Origin: Xanthobacter flavus
Lineage (GTDB): Bacteria > Pseudomonadota > Alphaproteobacteria > Rhizobiales > Xanthobacteraceae
Length of the DNA: 64,000 bases
Reading direction: 5' to 3'
Assembly (NCBI RefSeq): GCF_017875275.1
Contig: NZ_JAGGML010000001.1
Coordinates: forward strand, 992,001-1,056,000
Position numbers and translations under genes: made by a program. Each line of letters begins with the position of its first letter. Position 1 is the stretch's first letter. The notes beneath the pieces are model-generated. The model saw only the letters and a list, made by a program, of their open reading frames with translations. It searched no databases and was not told the origin of the DNA. Shown in pieces: positions 1-8,726 of this stretch.

Positions 1-1
1 C

Positions 2-817
2 CATATCTCGCTCTGGGGCTCGCTGCTCCAGTTCCGGCGGGAGTTCGACCAATATGTGAACCTACGGCCCGTGCGGCTGATGCCCGGTGTCCCCTGCCCC
101 CTCGTCGGCCGCAAGCCGGGCGACATCGACTTCTGGGTGGTGCGCGAGAACACGGAGGGCGAATACACCTCCATCGGCGGGCGCATGTATCCCGGCACAT
201 CCCGCGAACTGGTGATCCAGGAAACGGTGATGTCGCGCCACGGCGTCGACCGCGTCTTGAAATTCGCCTTCGAGCTGGCCATGCGGCGGCCGAACCGGCA
301 CCTCACCTCCGCCACCAAGTCCAACGGCATCGCGATCACCATGCCCTATTGGGACGAGCGGGTGGAGGCGATGGCGGCGACCTACCCCGAGGTGCGCACG
401 GACAAGTACCACATCGACATCCTCACCGCGCAGTTCGTGCTGCACCCGGACCGGTTCGACGTGGTGGTCGCTTCCAACCTGTTCGGCGACATCCTCTCCG
501 ATCTTGGCCCGGCCTGCACGGGCACCATCGGCATCGCGCCCTCCGGCAACATCAACCCGGACCGCACCTTCCCGTCCCTGTTCGAGCCGGTGCACGGCTC
601 GGCGCCGGACATCGCCGGCCGTGGCATTGCGAACCCGGTGGGCCAGATCTGGTCCACGGCCATGATGCTGGAGCATCTCGGGGAAGTGGACGCCGCCGCT
701 GCCATCGAGCGCGCCATCGAGCGGGTGCTGGCCGATCCCGCGGGGCGCACGGCCGACATCGGCGGTTCAGCCGACACGCAGACCTGCGGCAAGGCCATCG
801 CCGACGCTCTCGATTGA
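2..817 (+). CDS. tartrate/D-malate dehydrogenase, 5' truncated
   Basis: This is the 3' part of an NAD-dependent beta-decarboxylating dehydrogenase of the isocitrate/isopropylmalate dehydrogenase fold. The reading frame is open from base 2 with no stop, so the start lies before the window; the GTG at 56 is internal. The upstream codons read HISLWGSLL and FDQYVNLRPVRL, typical of the substrate-binding part of tartrate dehydrogenases. Later come RENTEGEY and the NLFGDILSDLG metal/substrate motif (Asp ligands), then EPVHGSAPDIAG, which binds NAD. The family uses tartrate or D-malate; the exact substrate cannot be told from sequence. No terminator is visible after the stop, and the next gene is convergent. 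Confidence 0.88.
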   Translation, partial: HISLWGSLLQFRREFDQYVNLRPVRLMPGVPCPLVGRKPGDIDFWVVRENTEGEYTSIGGRMYPGTSRELVIQETVMSRHGVDRVLKFAFELAMRRPNRHLTSATKSNGIAITMPYWDERVEAMAATYPEVRTDKYHIDILTAQFVLHPDRFDVVVASNLFGDILSDLGPACTGTIGIAPSGNINPDRTFPSLFEPVHGSAPDIAGRGIANPVGQIWSTAMMLEHLGEVDAAAAIERAIERVLADPAGRTADIGGSADTQTCGKAIADALD

Positions 818-960
818 CCGCTGGTCGCCTCCCGCGCCTGCCGGCCGCGAGAGACGTGCCTTTATCAGCTCATCATAAGGCTCCGCGGCAATGAGGTCGC
901 GGAGCCTCATCTGGCAGCCGGCAAGCGTCGATCCCACGAGAGTTTCGCGGGCTTCTCGTG

Positions 961-1713
961 CTACGGCGAAATCGATCCTGACTGCCCTTCGATAGCCGAA
1001 ACGAACGACAGTATCGTCTGCACAACGATCGATTTTCTCTGGTCGAGCCACTGAGGCTCTGAAAAATCATGCTGGAACATGCTGCTCAGGGTATGCCGGT
1101 TTGACACATGGATGAAGCACAGCCCTAAAATGGAAATGTATAGGCTTTCCGCGTCGACATTCTGTTTGAATATGTCCTGCTCCTGCCCAAGCGTGAGAAT
1201 ATTGCTGAGCGAGTCGAGCAGGGGCCGCGTCATGTGAGGGATCGTGGCTGAGCGCTGGGCAGTTCGGCCCATCATGAGATTCTCATTCATGATCAGACGC
1301 ACGAAATGCGGATCGGTACTGAGGAAATCGAACGTCAGCTCGATCAGGGCCGCCAGCGCCGATCGTGGATCGGTGCCGGTGACATCGAGCGTCTGCTCGC
1401 GGTCGCGGATGATCTTGTAAGACGCTTCAAGCGCCGCGAGGTAGAGATCGTCCTTGTTGCCGAAGTAATGATAGATCATGCCGACATTGACATCGGCGGA
1501 CGCCGTAATGCGTTCGATCCGGCTGCCGCTGTAGCCGTGCTGGGCGAACTCAGCCATCGCCGCTTCGAGAATGCGCTGGCGCGTGGCGGCGGCGTTGCGC
1601 TTTCCCGGCGAACGCTGCCGCGCATTTTTCGCCGCCTTGGCCGTGTCCGCTGGCTCTTCGTGTGCCGAATTCTTCCGGCGTTCTCCGGCTGGCTTGGATG
1701 AGGCGGTCGTCAT
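961..1713 (-). CDS. TetR-family transcriptional regulator
   Basis: A 250-residue repressor-type protein. A basic, low-complexity N-terminal tail (about 40 residues, rich in Lys, Arg and Ala) precedes a TetR helix-turn-helix at about residues 45-90, including RQRILEAAMAEFAQHGYSG and NVGMIYHYFGNKDDL. The C-terminal helical ligand-binding domain includes FVRLIMNENLMMGR, resembling the RutR/PydR-like group that senses pyrimidines or related N-heterocycles (inference). It is the last gene of a leftward set after the ABC transporter, amidohydrolase and GAF genes, so it may control them; a large palindrome upstream of the binding-protein gene (7823-7848) is a candidate operator. The ATG at 1713 overlaps the stop of a 28-codon ORF. 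Confidence 0.9.
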   Translation of the reverse strand: MTTASSKPAGERRKNSAHEEPADTAKAAKNARQRSPGKRNAAATRQRILEAAMAEFAQHGYSGSRIERITASADVNVGMIYHYFGNKDDLYLAALEASYKIIRDREQTLDVTGTDPRSALAALIELTFDFLSTDPHFVRLIMNENLMMGRTAQRSATIPHMTRPLLDSLSNILTLGQEQDIFKQNVDAESLYISILGLCFIHVSNRHTLSSMFQHDFSEPQWLDQRKSIVVQTILSFVSAIEGQSGSISP

Positions 1714-1796
1714 CGGTTCTCCAGCCGAATGGCTCCGTCCGAGACGTTCCGCGCGGCGAAATCCCTCACGTCCATATCCTTGCGGCGCTGTCCCAT
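1710..1796 (-). CDS. possible 28-codon leader ORF coupled to tetR
   Basis: ATG at 1796 is preceded by an AAAGGA-like sequence about ten bases upstream and reads MGQRRKDMDVRDF, a charged peptide of 28 residues. Its TGA overlaps the ATG of the TetR gene (ATGA), the usual form of translational coupling. It lies in the 162-base spacer between the GAF gene and tetR. It could be chance in GC-rich DNA; no family is recognised. Confidence 0.25.
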   Translation of the reverse strand: MGQRRKDMDVRDFAARNVSDGAIRLENR

Positions 1797-1875
1797 GATC
1801 GAAAGTCCTTTCGGCGCATCACTGGCGATGCGGATGGGAGGAACGGCCCCCTGCGAGCCCTGCCGCGCGCTCCGT

Positions 1876-2358
1876 TCAGATGTCCAACGGCACCCCCGGC
1901 GTATCGCGCACGGCATCGCGCGCCGCCTCCAGCGCGGCGATGATGGCGGGCTCGAACACGCGGGGTCCTTCGGCGAAATGGGCGGATACCCAGCCGAACA
2001 GATAGTCGTCGCGCCCGACCAGCGGCGCCACCATCTGCGAGCGGGTTCCGAAGATGCGGATCAGCGCCGGCGGCGGGGCAAGATCGGGATCGGCGAAGAC
2101 GTCCCCCTGGATCAGGGCGCGCCGGTTCTTCTCGATCCAGCGGACACTCCGCGCCCGACGATGATCGACGGCGCTATTATCCATCATTGAGGCGGCGCCC
2201 GGCGCCAGCACCTCGGCGCAAGGTACGTTCACGCTGAGGCCGAGCGCGGGATAGTCGAGGCGCACGGTGCAGCGTATCGCGCCCGTCTGTTCCATCAGCG
2301 TGGCGAGGATGGGGGAGAAGGCTGCACGCAGTGCGGCAGCGTCGGTGGTGGCGATCAT
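1876..2358 (-). CDS. GAF-domain protein
   Basis: A 160-residue protein that looks like a single GAF domain with no output domain: predicted helix at the start (LRAAFSPILATLMEQTGAIRC), central strands, and the segment RSQMVAPLVGRDDYLFGWVS typical of the GAF core, then a closing helix. GAF domains bind small ligands. Its ATG overlaps the stop of the amidohydrolase gene (ATGA), so the two are translated together and it is part of the transporter/amidohydrolase operon. A role as ligand sensor or accessory subunit for this pathway is inference. Confidence 0.78.
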   Translation of the reverse strand: MIATTDAAALRAAFSPILATLMEQTGAIRCTVRLDYPALGLSVNVPCAEVLAPGAASMMDNSAVDHRRARSVRWIEKNRRALIQGDVFADPDLAPPPALIRIFGTRSQMVAPLVGRDDYLFGWVSAHFAEGPRVFEPAIIAALEAARDAVRDTPGVPLDI

Positions 2359-3851
2359 GGCGCGACACTCTCCGCGAGTTCAATACGCCCCTGCGCAAGG
2401 CCGACGCAGAAATGCTTCACGAACGGCTCGATGGCGGCCAGCATCTCCTTGCGCGGAGCGTTGGCGGCAAAGATCTCGCGCGCGCGGTCGTTCAGCCGTG
2501 CGCGCAGCGCCGGATAGTCGATGGTGGTCAAACGTCCGTCCTCCACCACCGTGCGGCCGCCGACCATGACGCGGGTGATGCTGCGCCCCTCTTCGGCGAA
2601 GACGAGCTGGTAGAGCGGATCATTGAGCGGCGTGAAGTTGACGCTGCCGAGGTCGAGAAAGACAAGATCCGCCGCGAGACCCGGCCGGATGTCGCCGGTG
2701 ATCTCATGCAGGCCGAGCGCCCGCGCGCTGCCGCAAGTCGCCATTTCGAACACATCGCGCGGCGAGAGCCAGTCGTCGGGATCGAACGAGGCGGTGCGGG
2801 AGAGATAGCAGGCGAGGCGCATGACCTCGAACAGGTTCTGGTGGTCCGAGCAGCTGCAGGCGTCCGAGCCGAGGCCGACGCGCACGCCGGCCGCCACCAT
2901 GGCCGGCACGTTCGCGATGCCGCTGCCGAGCCGGAAATTGCTCGACGGATTATGCGCGACCGAGCAGCCGCGCCGTGCCAGCAGTTCGAGATCGGCGTCA
3001 TCGAGCCAGATGCCGTGGGCGGCGGTGAAATCGGGGCCGAGGATACCGAGTGCATCGAGGTGAGCAGTGAGGCTCATGCCATAGCGGGCGCGTCCGGCGA
3101 TGGCCTGGATCTTCGATTCCGCAAGATGAGCATGCATCGGCGCGCCGTGGGCATTGGCCAGCGCGCGTGCTCCCGTCCAGAACGCGTCCGAGCAGTGCAG
3201 CGGGATGGTGGGGGCGAGGCCCAGGCGCACCCATGACCGATCGTGCGGCCATTCCCTCAACATGCGCTCGCAGGCTTCAAGGTTGGCGTCGACGCCGGCC
3301 ATGCGGATGGTGTCGATCTCGGCCCGCGCATGGTCCGGCAGCGCATCGCGCAGGCCGGGGATCGCCTGCCAGAAGGTGCGATCGGCTAGCATCGGGGCGA
3401 CGACGGCGCGCATGCCGGCGTCGATATAGCCGGCGGCGGTGGCGAACATGCCGTCCGGCGAGGGGTGCGGAAGCTCCAGCACCAGATCGTAACAGGCGGT
3501 GCAGCCCTTGAGCAGCATCTCGGCGGCTGAGGCCTGGGCCAGCAGATGGCGATCCGCGAGGTTCTGGCCGCCGCCGGTCCATGGGCCGTTGTGGAGATGC
3601 AGCTCAAGCGTCCAGGCACGCGAGACGCCCTTGGCGATGGCGAGATGGCTGTGGGTGTGCGCGTTGACGAGGCCGGGCATGATCAGCCGGTCGTTCGCGC
3701 CGACCAGCTCAGCCTCCTCGGGCAGCGCGGCACCGGGCGCGACGATGGCGGCGATCCGCCCATCCTGGATCAGAAGATCGGCCGCGCGTACCTCCCCCTC
3801 CGAGGGAAACGCCATAAGGCCGCCGCGTATGGCGAGCGGGCGCTGTATCAT
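2355..3851 (-). CDS. amidohydrolase (Atz/Trz, cytosine/guanine deaminase-like)
   Basis: A 498-residue cytoplasmic metal-dependent hydrolase of the amidohydrolase superfamily. The metal site NAHTHSH (His65, His67) follows an N-terminal beta-sandwich. Further conserved parts are MHAHLAESK, TAAHGIWLDDADLELL and the late GLGSDACSCSDHQN with the catalytic Asp. This arrangement is shared by deaminases of cytosine, guanine, S-adenosylhomocysteine/methylthioadenosine and triazines. It is coupled by ATGA overlaps to the ABC ATPase upstream and the GAF gene downstream, so it most likely deaminates or dechlorinates an imported N-heterocyclic compound. The exact substrate cannot be assigned. Confidence 0.87.
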   Translation of the reverse strand: MIQRPLAIRGGLMAFPSEGEVRAADLLIQDGRIAAIVAPGAALPEEAELVGANDRLIMPGLVNAHTHSHLAIAKGVSRAWTLELHLHNGPWTGGGQNLADRHLLAQASAAEMLLKGCTACYDLVLELPHPSPDGMFATAAGYIDAGMRAVVAPMLADRTFWQAIPGLRDALPDHARAEIDTIRMAGVDANLEACERMLREWPHDRSWVRLGLAPTIPLHCSDAFWTGARALANAHGAPMHAHLAESKIQAIAGRARYGMSLTAHLDALGILGPDFTAAHGIWLDDADLELLARRGCSVAHNPSSNFRLGSGIANVPAMVAAGVRVGLGSDACSCSDHQNLFEVMRLACYLSRTASFDPDDWLSPRDVFEMATCGSARALGLHEITGDIRPGLAADLVFLDLGSVNFTPLNDPLYQLVFAEEGRSITRVMVGGRTVVEDGRLTTIDYPALRARLNDRAREIFAANAPRKEMLAAIEPFVKHFCVGLAQGRIELAESVAP

Positions 3852-4924
3852 GGCTCCTGCCTCCGCCCCGCAAGCACGATGCCGTCGACGATGCGCAGGC
3901 CGAGCCTGACGCGCGCGCCCGGTGCGGGAAGCTCGCGTCCGACATTCTTCTCCAGCGACTGGACCGACGTGCCATCGGCGAGCCGCGACCAGATGCGCAG
4001 ATCCGCACCGATGGGATCGTGCCGCTCGACCAGCGCGTCGAGCATGATTTCGGCCTGGTCGGAGGAGTTGAGGAGGGCAAGGCGCTCGGGACGGATGCAG
4101 AGTGTCACCGGGCCGTCCGCGACGTCACGCGGAATGACCGGCAGAAGCCCAAGAGCCGTCTCGACAGTCGCCGCACCGCCGCCGCGGCGGGAAAGCGTGC
4201 CGCCGATCCAGTTGGAATGGCCGATGAAGTCGGCGGCAAACAGCGTGCGCGGGCTTTGATAGAGCGCGTGCGGCGTGTCGATCTGCTCGATCCGCCCCTT
4301 GTTCATCAGCACGATGCGATCGGCGAGGCCCATCGCCTCTTCCTGATCGTGGGTCACGATGATCGACGTACAGCCGAACCTGCCGAGGATGGTGCGGATC
4401 TCCCGGCGGAGCTGGAGCCGCAGCTTGGCGTCGAGATTGGACAATGGCTCGTCGAGCAGCATGATATCCGGCCTGGTGACGAGCGCCCGGGCCAGCGCGA
4501 CGCGCTGCTGCTGGCCGCCGCTGAGCGCGCTTGGCCGGCGCTCCTCGATGCCGGGCAGTTGCACCTGCTCCAGCACCTCGCGGATGCGTTGGCTGATCTC
4601 GGCCCGCTTCACGCCCCGGTTCTTCATGCCATAGGCAATGTTCTGCGCGACGCTCATATGCGGGAACAGCGCGTAGTCCTGAAACACAAGGCCGACATTG
4701 CGCTCGTAGGGCTGGCGTGTCGCCATGTCGGCGCCGCCGATGACGATGCGTCCCTCGTCCGGCCACTCGAAGCCGGCGATCATGCGCAGCGTCGTCGTTT
4801 TCCCGCAGCCCGATGGACCGAGCAGCGCAACGATTTCGCCGCGATCGACGGAGAAGCTCACATTGTCGACGGCCGCAGTGGTGCCAAAACGCTTGGTGAT
4901 GTTCTGGATGTCGAGAACAGACAT
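3848..4924 (-). CDS. ABC transporter ATP-binding protein (PotA-like)
   Basis: A 358-residue ATPase of the spermidine/putrescine/Fe(III) importer type. Walker A is GPSGCGKTT near residue 35, the Q-loop FQDYALFPHM follows, the signature is LSGGQQQR, Walker B is IMLLDEP, and the switch His is in VTHDQEEAM. The last about 110 residues form a TOBE regulatory domain. The ATG at 4924 (MSVLDIQN) is chosen because the alignment with the family starts there; the frame is open further upstream but that part is non-homologous. It is three bases from the stop of the upstream permease gene and overlaps the amidohydrolase gene by four. Confidence 0.94.
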   Translation of the reverse strand: MSVLDIQNITKRFGTTAAVDNVSFSVDRGEIVALLGPSGCGKTTTLRMIAGFEWPDEGRIVIGGADMATRQPYERNVGLVFQDYALFPHMSVAQNIAYGMKNRGVKRAEISQRIREVLEQVQLPGIEERRPSALSGGQQQRVALARALVTRPDIMLLDEPLSNLDAKLRLQLRREIRTILGRFGCTSIIVTHDQEEAMGLADRIVLMNKGRIEQIDTPHALYQSPRTLFAADFIGHSNWIGGTLSRRGGGAATVETALGLLPVIPRDVADGPVTLCIRPERLALLNSSDQAEIMLDALVERHDPIGADLRIWSRLADGTSVQSLEKNVGRELPAPGARVRLGLRIVDGIVLAGRRQEP

Positions 4925-4926
4925 GC

Positions 4927-5781
4927 TCAGCGCCCGTATACGCCGCGCCCGACCACCACATCGAGCCCCGCGACGCGGTCGAGCACGACGATGAGCAACA
5001 CGGTGGCGACGATGAAGATGACCGACAGTGCCGCGATGGTCAGGTCGAGGTTCGCCCGCATCTGCGCGAGAAGCGCGACAGGCAGGGTGAAGGTGAAGGC
5101 GTCGGTCAGGAAGATGCTGATGCCCACATTGTCGAAGGAGGTGACGAAGCCGAACACGGCGCCGGCGATGATGCCGGTGCGGGCCAGCGGCAAGGTGATC
5201 TGCCACAGCGCCTTCCAGGGCGGCGAGCCCAGGCTGAGCGCCGCCTCGTAGTAGCTCGCCTTGATGCCGACCAACGAAGCGGCGGTGGTGCGCATGACAT
5301 AGGGAAAGGTGATCAGGATGTGCCCCATGATCAGCCGTGTCATGCCATCGATGATGCCCAGCCGGCTGGCGAAGATCAGCATGCCGAAGCCAAGGACGAC
5401 ATTGGGCACCACCAGCGGCGAGAGCAGCGCCGCCTGCAGCAAGGCGCGACCGCGGAAGGTGGCACGGCTGAGCGCGATGGCCGCCAGCGTGCCGACAACG
5501 GTCGCCACCAGCGTCGCCACGGTGGCGATGATCAGGCTGTTGACGAGGCCGTCCTGATAGTAATTGTCGGCCAGGAAGCGCTCATACCAGCGCAGGGAGA
5601 ATGCGGTGGGCGGGAACGGGCCGATGAAGCTGCGCGCATCGAATGACAGCACGATCGCGACAAGGACCGGGATCAGCGAGAAGGCGATGAACAAGGTGAC
5701 GAGCGAAAGGTAGGCGGCCTCGAACAGGGCATCCGCCATGCGCTTGCTGAGCAACCGTCCGTTCACATGGGAATCGCTCAT
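4927..5781 (-). CDS. ABC transporter permease (PotC-like)
   Basis: A 284-residue inner-membrane permease with about six membrane segments, the first at LVTLFIAFSLIPVLVAIVLS. The EAA loop, which contacts the ATPase, is visible as YYEAALSLGSPPWKALWQITLPL. The ATG at 5781 (MSDSHVNG) overlaps the stop of the other permease gene (ATGA), so the pair is translationally coupled. It is the second permease of the PotABCD-like importer. Confidence 0.93.
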   Translation of the reverse strand: MSDSHVNGRLLSKRMADALFEAAYLSLVTLFIAFSLIPVLVAIVLSFDARSFIGPFPPTAFSLRWYERFLADNYYQDGLVNSLIIATVATLVATVVGTLAAIALSRATFRGRALLQAALLSPLVVPNVVLGFGMLIFASRLGIIDGMTRLIMGHILITFPYVMRTTAASLVGIKASYYEAALSLGSPPWKALWQITLPLARTGIIAGAVFGFVTSFDNVGISIFLTDAFTFTLPVALLAQMRANLDLTIAALSVIFIVATVLLIVVLDRVAGLDVVVGRGVYGR

Positions 5782-6653
5782 TTGCCCGCCTCCTGCCAAT
5801 TGGCGCGTACGAGGTGCAGCAGCCCGTAGAACAGGGCGACGGAGACCACCATCATCACGATCGACAGCGCGGCGCCGCCGGGGAAATTGGCCACTTCCGA
5901 GAAGCGCGAGTAGATGAGGTTCGACACGAACAGGATAAAGCCGCGCCCCACCAGCATCGGCACCACCAGATTGCTGAGGCAGAAGGCATAGGCGATGATG
6001 CCCGCCGATAGAATGCCGGGCAGGCTCATCGCCACCGTGACCTGGAAGAAGGTTTTCCAGCGCGGCGCCCCGAGCGACATCGCCGCCTCCTCGAGCCGCG
6101 GATTGATGTTCTGCAGCGTTCCAACCAGCGTGAGGGCGACCAGCGGCAGCGTCGTGTTCATCAGGCTGAGCACCACCATCAGCTCCGCACCGTCCGGGCT
6201 GGCAGGGGCGATGCCGAACAGGCGTCCGAACCCCGAGAGCGGGCCGAGCGGGCCAAAGCTCACGGCGATGGCGTAAACCCGCACGATGATGCTGAGGAAG
6301 AGCGTTCCGACCAGGCCGCCCATCAGCACCCGGCGCATGAGCGGCCCAGCCCGCCGGGCGATGAAATGCGCCATGGGGAAGCCCAGCACCATGGCAAGGC
6401 CGGCGCTGATGAAGCTTATGCGGAACGTGTCGAGGAAATAGCGCGCGTATTCCGGCGCGGCGATCTGGGCGTAGTTGTCGAGGGTGAGCGCACCGGCATC
6501 GTCGCCGCCGATGCGCCCGCCCACGAACGGCTTCAGGCTCTCGTGACCGAGCACCAGAAGGGGGCCGAGCAGCAGCGGCGCCACGATGATGAGCGCCGGC
6601 CACAGGAGAAGCGCCGTCAAGCCGTCGCGCCGTTTGCCGCCCGCTCGTGCCAT
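5778..6653 (-). CDS. ABC transporter permease (PotB-like)
   Basis: A 291-residue permease with about six membrane segments, beginning LLLWPALIIVAPLLLGPLLV after a short basic cytoplasmic start. The ATPase-contacting EAA loop reads LEEAAMSLGAPRWKTFFQVT. It lies 33 bases after the binding-protein gene and overlaps the next permease by four bases. Known family role: forms the membrane channel with the PotC-like partner. Confidence 0.93.
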   Translation of the reverse strand: MARAGGKRRDGLTALLLWPALIIVAPLLLGPLLVLGHESLKPFVGGRIGGDDAGALTLDNYAQIAAPEYARYFLDTFRISFISAGLAMVLGFPMAHFIARRAGPLMRRVLMGGLVGTLFLSIIVRVYAIAVSFGPLGPLSGFGRLFGIAPASPDGAELMVVLSLMNTTLPLVALTLVGTLQNINPRLEEAAMSLGAPRWKTFFQVTVAMSLPGILSAGIIAYAFCLSNLVVPMLVGRGFILFVSNLIYSRFSEVANFPGGAALSIVMMVVSVALFYGLLHLVRANWQEAGK

Positions 6654-6686
6654 GTCGCCGTTCGCCCCGTTCCCCTCGCCTCCCGA

Positions 6687-7781
6687 TCAGCCGCGCCGCA
6701 CCAGCGGCACGATCTCGCGCTCCCATCGGGCGTTCCACTCGTTCACCACCGAGCCGAGATAGGCGAAGTCTGCGAAGTAAGCGTATTTCTCCAGATCGCT
6801 CGGCGCGAAATACCAGTCCGCCAGCATCGGATTGGGCTTGGCGGAGGGCTGGGTCGGCCCGGAGCCGAGATTCATGTTGTAGAGCTCGTTCATCTTCGGC
6901 TCGGCAAAGAAATTGGCGAACTCGAAGGCGGCCTTCGCGGGCGAACCCTTCAGCACGCAGAAGCCTTCATTGTAGAGGAACACCTTGTTGCCCGGCATTC
7001 GGTTCTTCAACTTGACCGGAAAATTCTTGGCGGTGGCGAACCAGCCGCCGTTGTTCCAGAAGCCGACCGAGTACTGGCCGCTTGCCATCGCGTTGATATA
7101 CTCGGAATTGTTGGTGGCGATCATGCCGATCTGGCCCTTCGACGCCAGTTCCTTGACCAGCTCCCAGCCCGGCTCGGCGTTCCGCTCATTGCCGCCGCGC
7201 TGGAGCGCGCAGCTCACGATGAAGAGCCCGGTCAGCCCGATGGGATAGGGCACGCACAGCTTGCCCTTGAACTCCGGACGCAGCAGGTCTTCAACCGAAT
7301 TGAAGCCGCCCGGCAGCAGGTCCTCCCGATAGCCCCAGAACGCGCCGGCCGTGGAGAGCGGCACGCTCATCTTCTGGCCCTTGTCGTTCTTCTGGATGAA
7401 CTGGTCGGGGATGGTGGCGAGGTTGGTGACGATGCTCTCGTCGATCGGAAGGAGCCAGTCTTCCTTGATCATCGCTCGGAAGACCGGATCCCACACCGAG
7501 AGTACATTGTATTGGGTGTTCGGCCAAACCGCCTTGATCTTGGCGACGACAGCCGCCGCGCCGCCGGAGTGAAGCTCCCAGGCGATCTGCGTGGGGTTCG
7601 TCTTGTTGAAATCGGCTGCGATCTGCTTTGAGACCTCGATCCACTGCGCGCCCCACTGCACCACGAGCAGCCGGTCGGCGGCGCGCGCGGGGGTGATCAG
7701 CCCGCCGGGAAAGGCGCCGGCGGCTGCGAGGCCGGCGCCGGTCAACAGGTTACGGCCGAAGGCGCGACGGGTCAGCGACAT
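6687..7781 (-). CDS. ABC transporter periplasmic binding protein (PotD/SBP1-like)
   Basis: A 364-residue extracellular solute-binding protein. The ATG at 7781 gives SLTRRAFGRN followed by a hydrophobic stretch and a TPARAA cleavage region: a twin-arginine (Tat) signal. A longer start at 7826 would place the start codon inside the 7823-7848 palindrome and is less likely. The mature part has the PotD-like layout (VLSVWDPVFRAMIKEDW; YPIGLTGLFIV). It is the first gene of the operon, so it sets substrate specificity. The linked amidohydrolase suggests an N-containing heterocycle or amine rather than a polyamine (inference). Confidence 0.92.
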   Translation of the reverse strand: MSLTRRAFGRNLLTGAGLAAAGAFPGGLITPARAADRLLVVQWGAQWIEVSKQIAADFNKTNPTQIAWELHSGGAAAVVAKIKAVWPNTQYNVLSVWDPVFRAMIKEDWLLPIDESIVTNLATIPDQFIQKNDKGQKMSVPLSTAGAFWGYREDLLPGGFNSVEDLLRPEFKGKLCVPYPIGLTGLFIVSCALQRGGNERNAEPGWELVKELASKGQIGMIATNNSEYINAMASGQYSVGFWNNGGWFATAKNFPVKLKNRMPGNKVFLYNEGFCVLKGSPAKAAFEFANFFAEPKMNELYNMNLGSGPTQPSAKPNPMLADWYFAPSDLEKYAYFADFAYLGSVVNEWNARWEREIVPLVRRG

Positions 7782-7822
7782 GTCCGAAATCTCCGGCTGT
7801 ACGGCGGCGGCGGGGCGTGTAA

Positions 7823-7848
7823 ACAAATTAAGTGCTTACTTAGTTTGT
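7823..7848. promoter_or_regulatory. 26-bp palindrome, candidate TetR operator
   Basis: ACAAATTAAGT, then GCTT, then ACTTAGTTTGT: 11-base arms with 10 of 11 pairs matching, in an AT-rich island 42 bases before the binding-protein start. Length and core (TAAGTGCTTACTTA) suit a TetR-family dimer site. The TetR gene at the end of the same operon is the obvious candidate regulator; this link is inference. Confidence 0.6.
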
Positions 7849-8065
7849 GCAGGCCGCCACGCCCGGTAAAGCTGATTGATTGGCCAGTCGTTACTCCATT
7901 AAATGATTGTTTTAAATCACTAAATATGGGGTATGCCGCTGTGCTGGGCGGTCACTTTCCGACCCGTGCCCAAATTTCGATCGTTCGTCGTCTGCGGGGC
8001 ATTCGGGCGGCCGGCTGCCGCGCAAACATCCCTCACGAGGTGGTGGAGCGTGGGGGTCCGAGCCG

Positions 8066-8575
8066 TCAGGCAACGTTGTCACGCGCCAATTGCCCCCCAT
8101 CCCAGGCGATCTCGTAGAGACGGATGATCTCGTCTTCGGTGGGAATGCGCGGGTTGTTCCCCGGCGTGCCAGAGGCGAGGGCCTGGCTGGCCATTTCCGG
8201 GCGGAGGCGGAAATAAGTGTCCTCGTCCAGGCCATAGGCCTTGGGTGTGGGCACCTTCAAGCGGTCATTGAGATCGCGAAATCCCCGCACCAAGGCTCGC
8301 CCGGCCTCTTCGTCTCCCGTGGCGCCCGTCGCCCAGCCGAGTGCACGGGCGGCCGCCGCGTAGCCCGCAGGCGCGGCGGAGAGTGAGTATTCCGTCACCA
8401 GCGGCAGGAGCATGGCGTTCGAGAGGCCGTGCGGCACATGGAAGAAGGCGCCGATGGGCCGGCTCAGCCCGTGGATGAGTGCGGTGGACGTGTTCGACAC
8501 CGCGAGCCCCGCATGGGTCGCGCCCAGCATCATGGCCTGGCGGGCGGCGCGCTCGATGACGATCAAGACGCCGGG
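8066..8575 (-). pseudogene. iron-containing alcohol dehydrogenase, C-terminal remnant
   Basis: The reading frame ending at 8066 encodes only about the last 170 residues of a group III (Fe-dependent) alcohol dehydrogenase: LGATHAGLAVSNTSTALIHG, then GAFFHVPHGLSNAMLLP with the metal-binding His residues, then the helical C-terminus. Full-length members have about 380-400 residues; the NAD-binding N-terminal half is missing. Upstream of about 8575 the frame stays open but turns into non-homologous Arg/Ser-rich sequence because it reads the complement of a GntR remnant. It cannot make an active enzyme. Confidence 0.72.
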
Positions 8576-8726
8576 CCGTGAGGTGGAAGGCCCCAAGCAG
8601 ATGCAGCGGATCGTGGAAGCGATCCGCGCGGGCAAGGCCGAGGACGCGCATGCTGCCGCCCTCCAGCACGTGGCGAGTGCCTCCGTCATTGCGCAACGCC
8701 TGCTGCAGGAGCGGGCCGGCGGATAG
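8576..8726 (+). pseudogene. GntR (FCD) regulator, C-terminal remnant
   Basis: On the plus strand the last about 48 codons before the TAG at 8726 read GPKQMQRIVEAIRAGKAEDA and AAALQHVASASVIAQRLL, the final helices of an FCD-type ligand-binding domain of GntR regulators. No DNA-binding domain or start exists upstream; instead the sequence becomes the antisense of the alcohol dehydrogenase remnant. The two remnants face each other tail-out, as left by a deletion or inversion between two genes. Confidence 0.55.
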
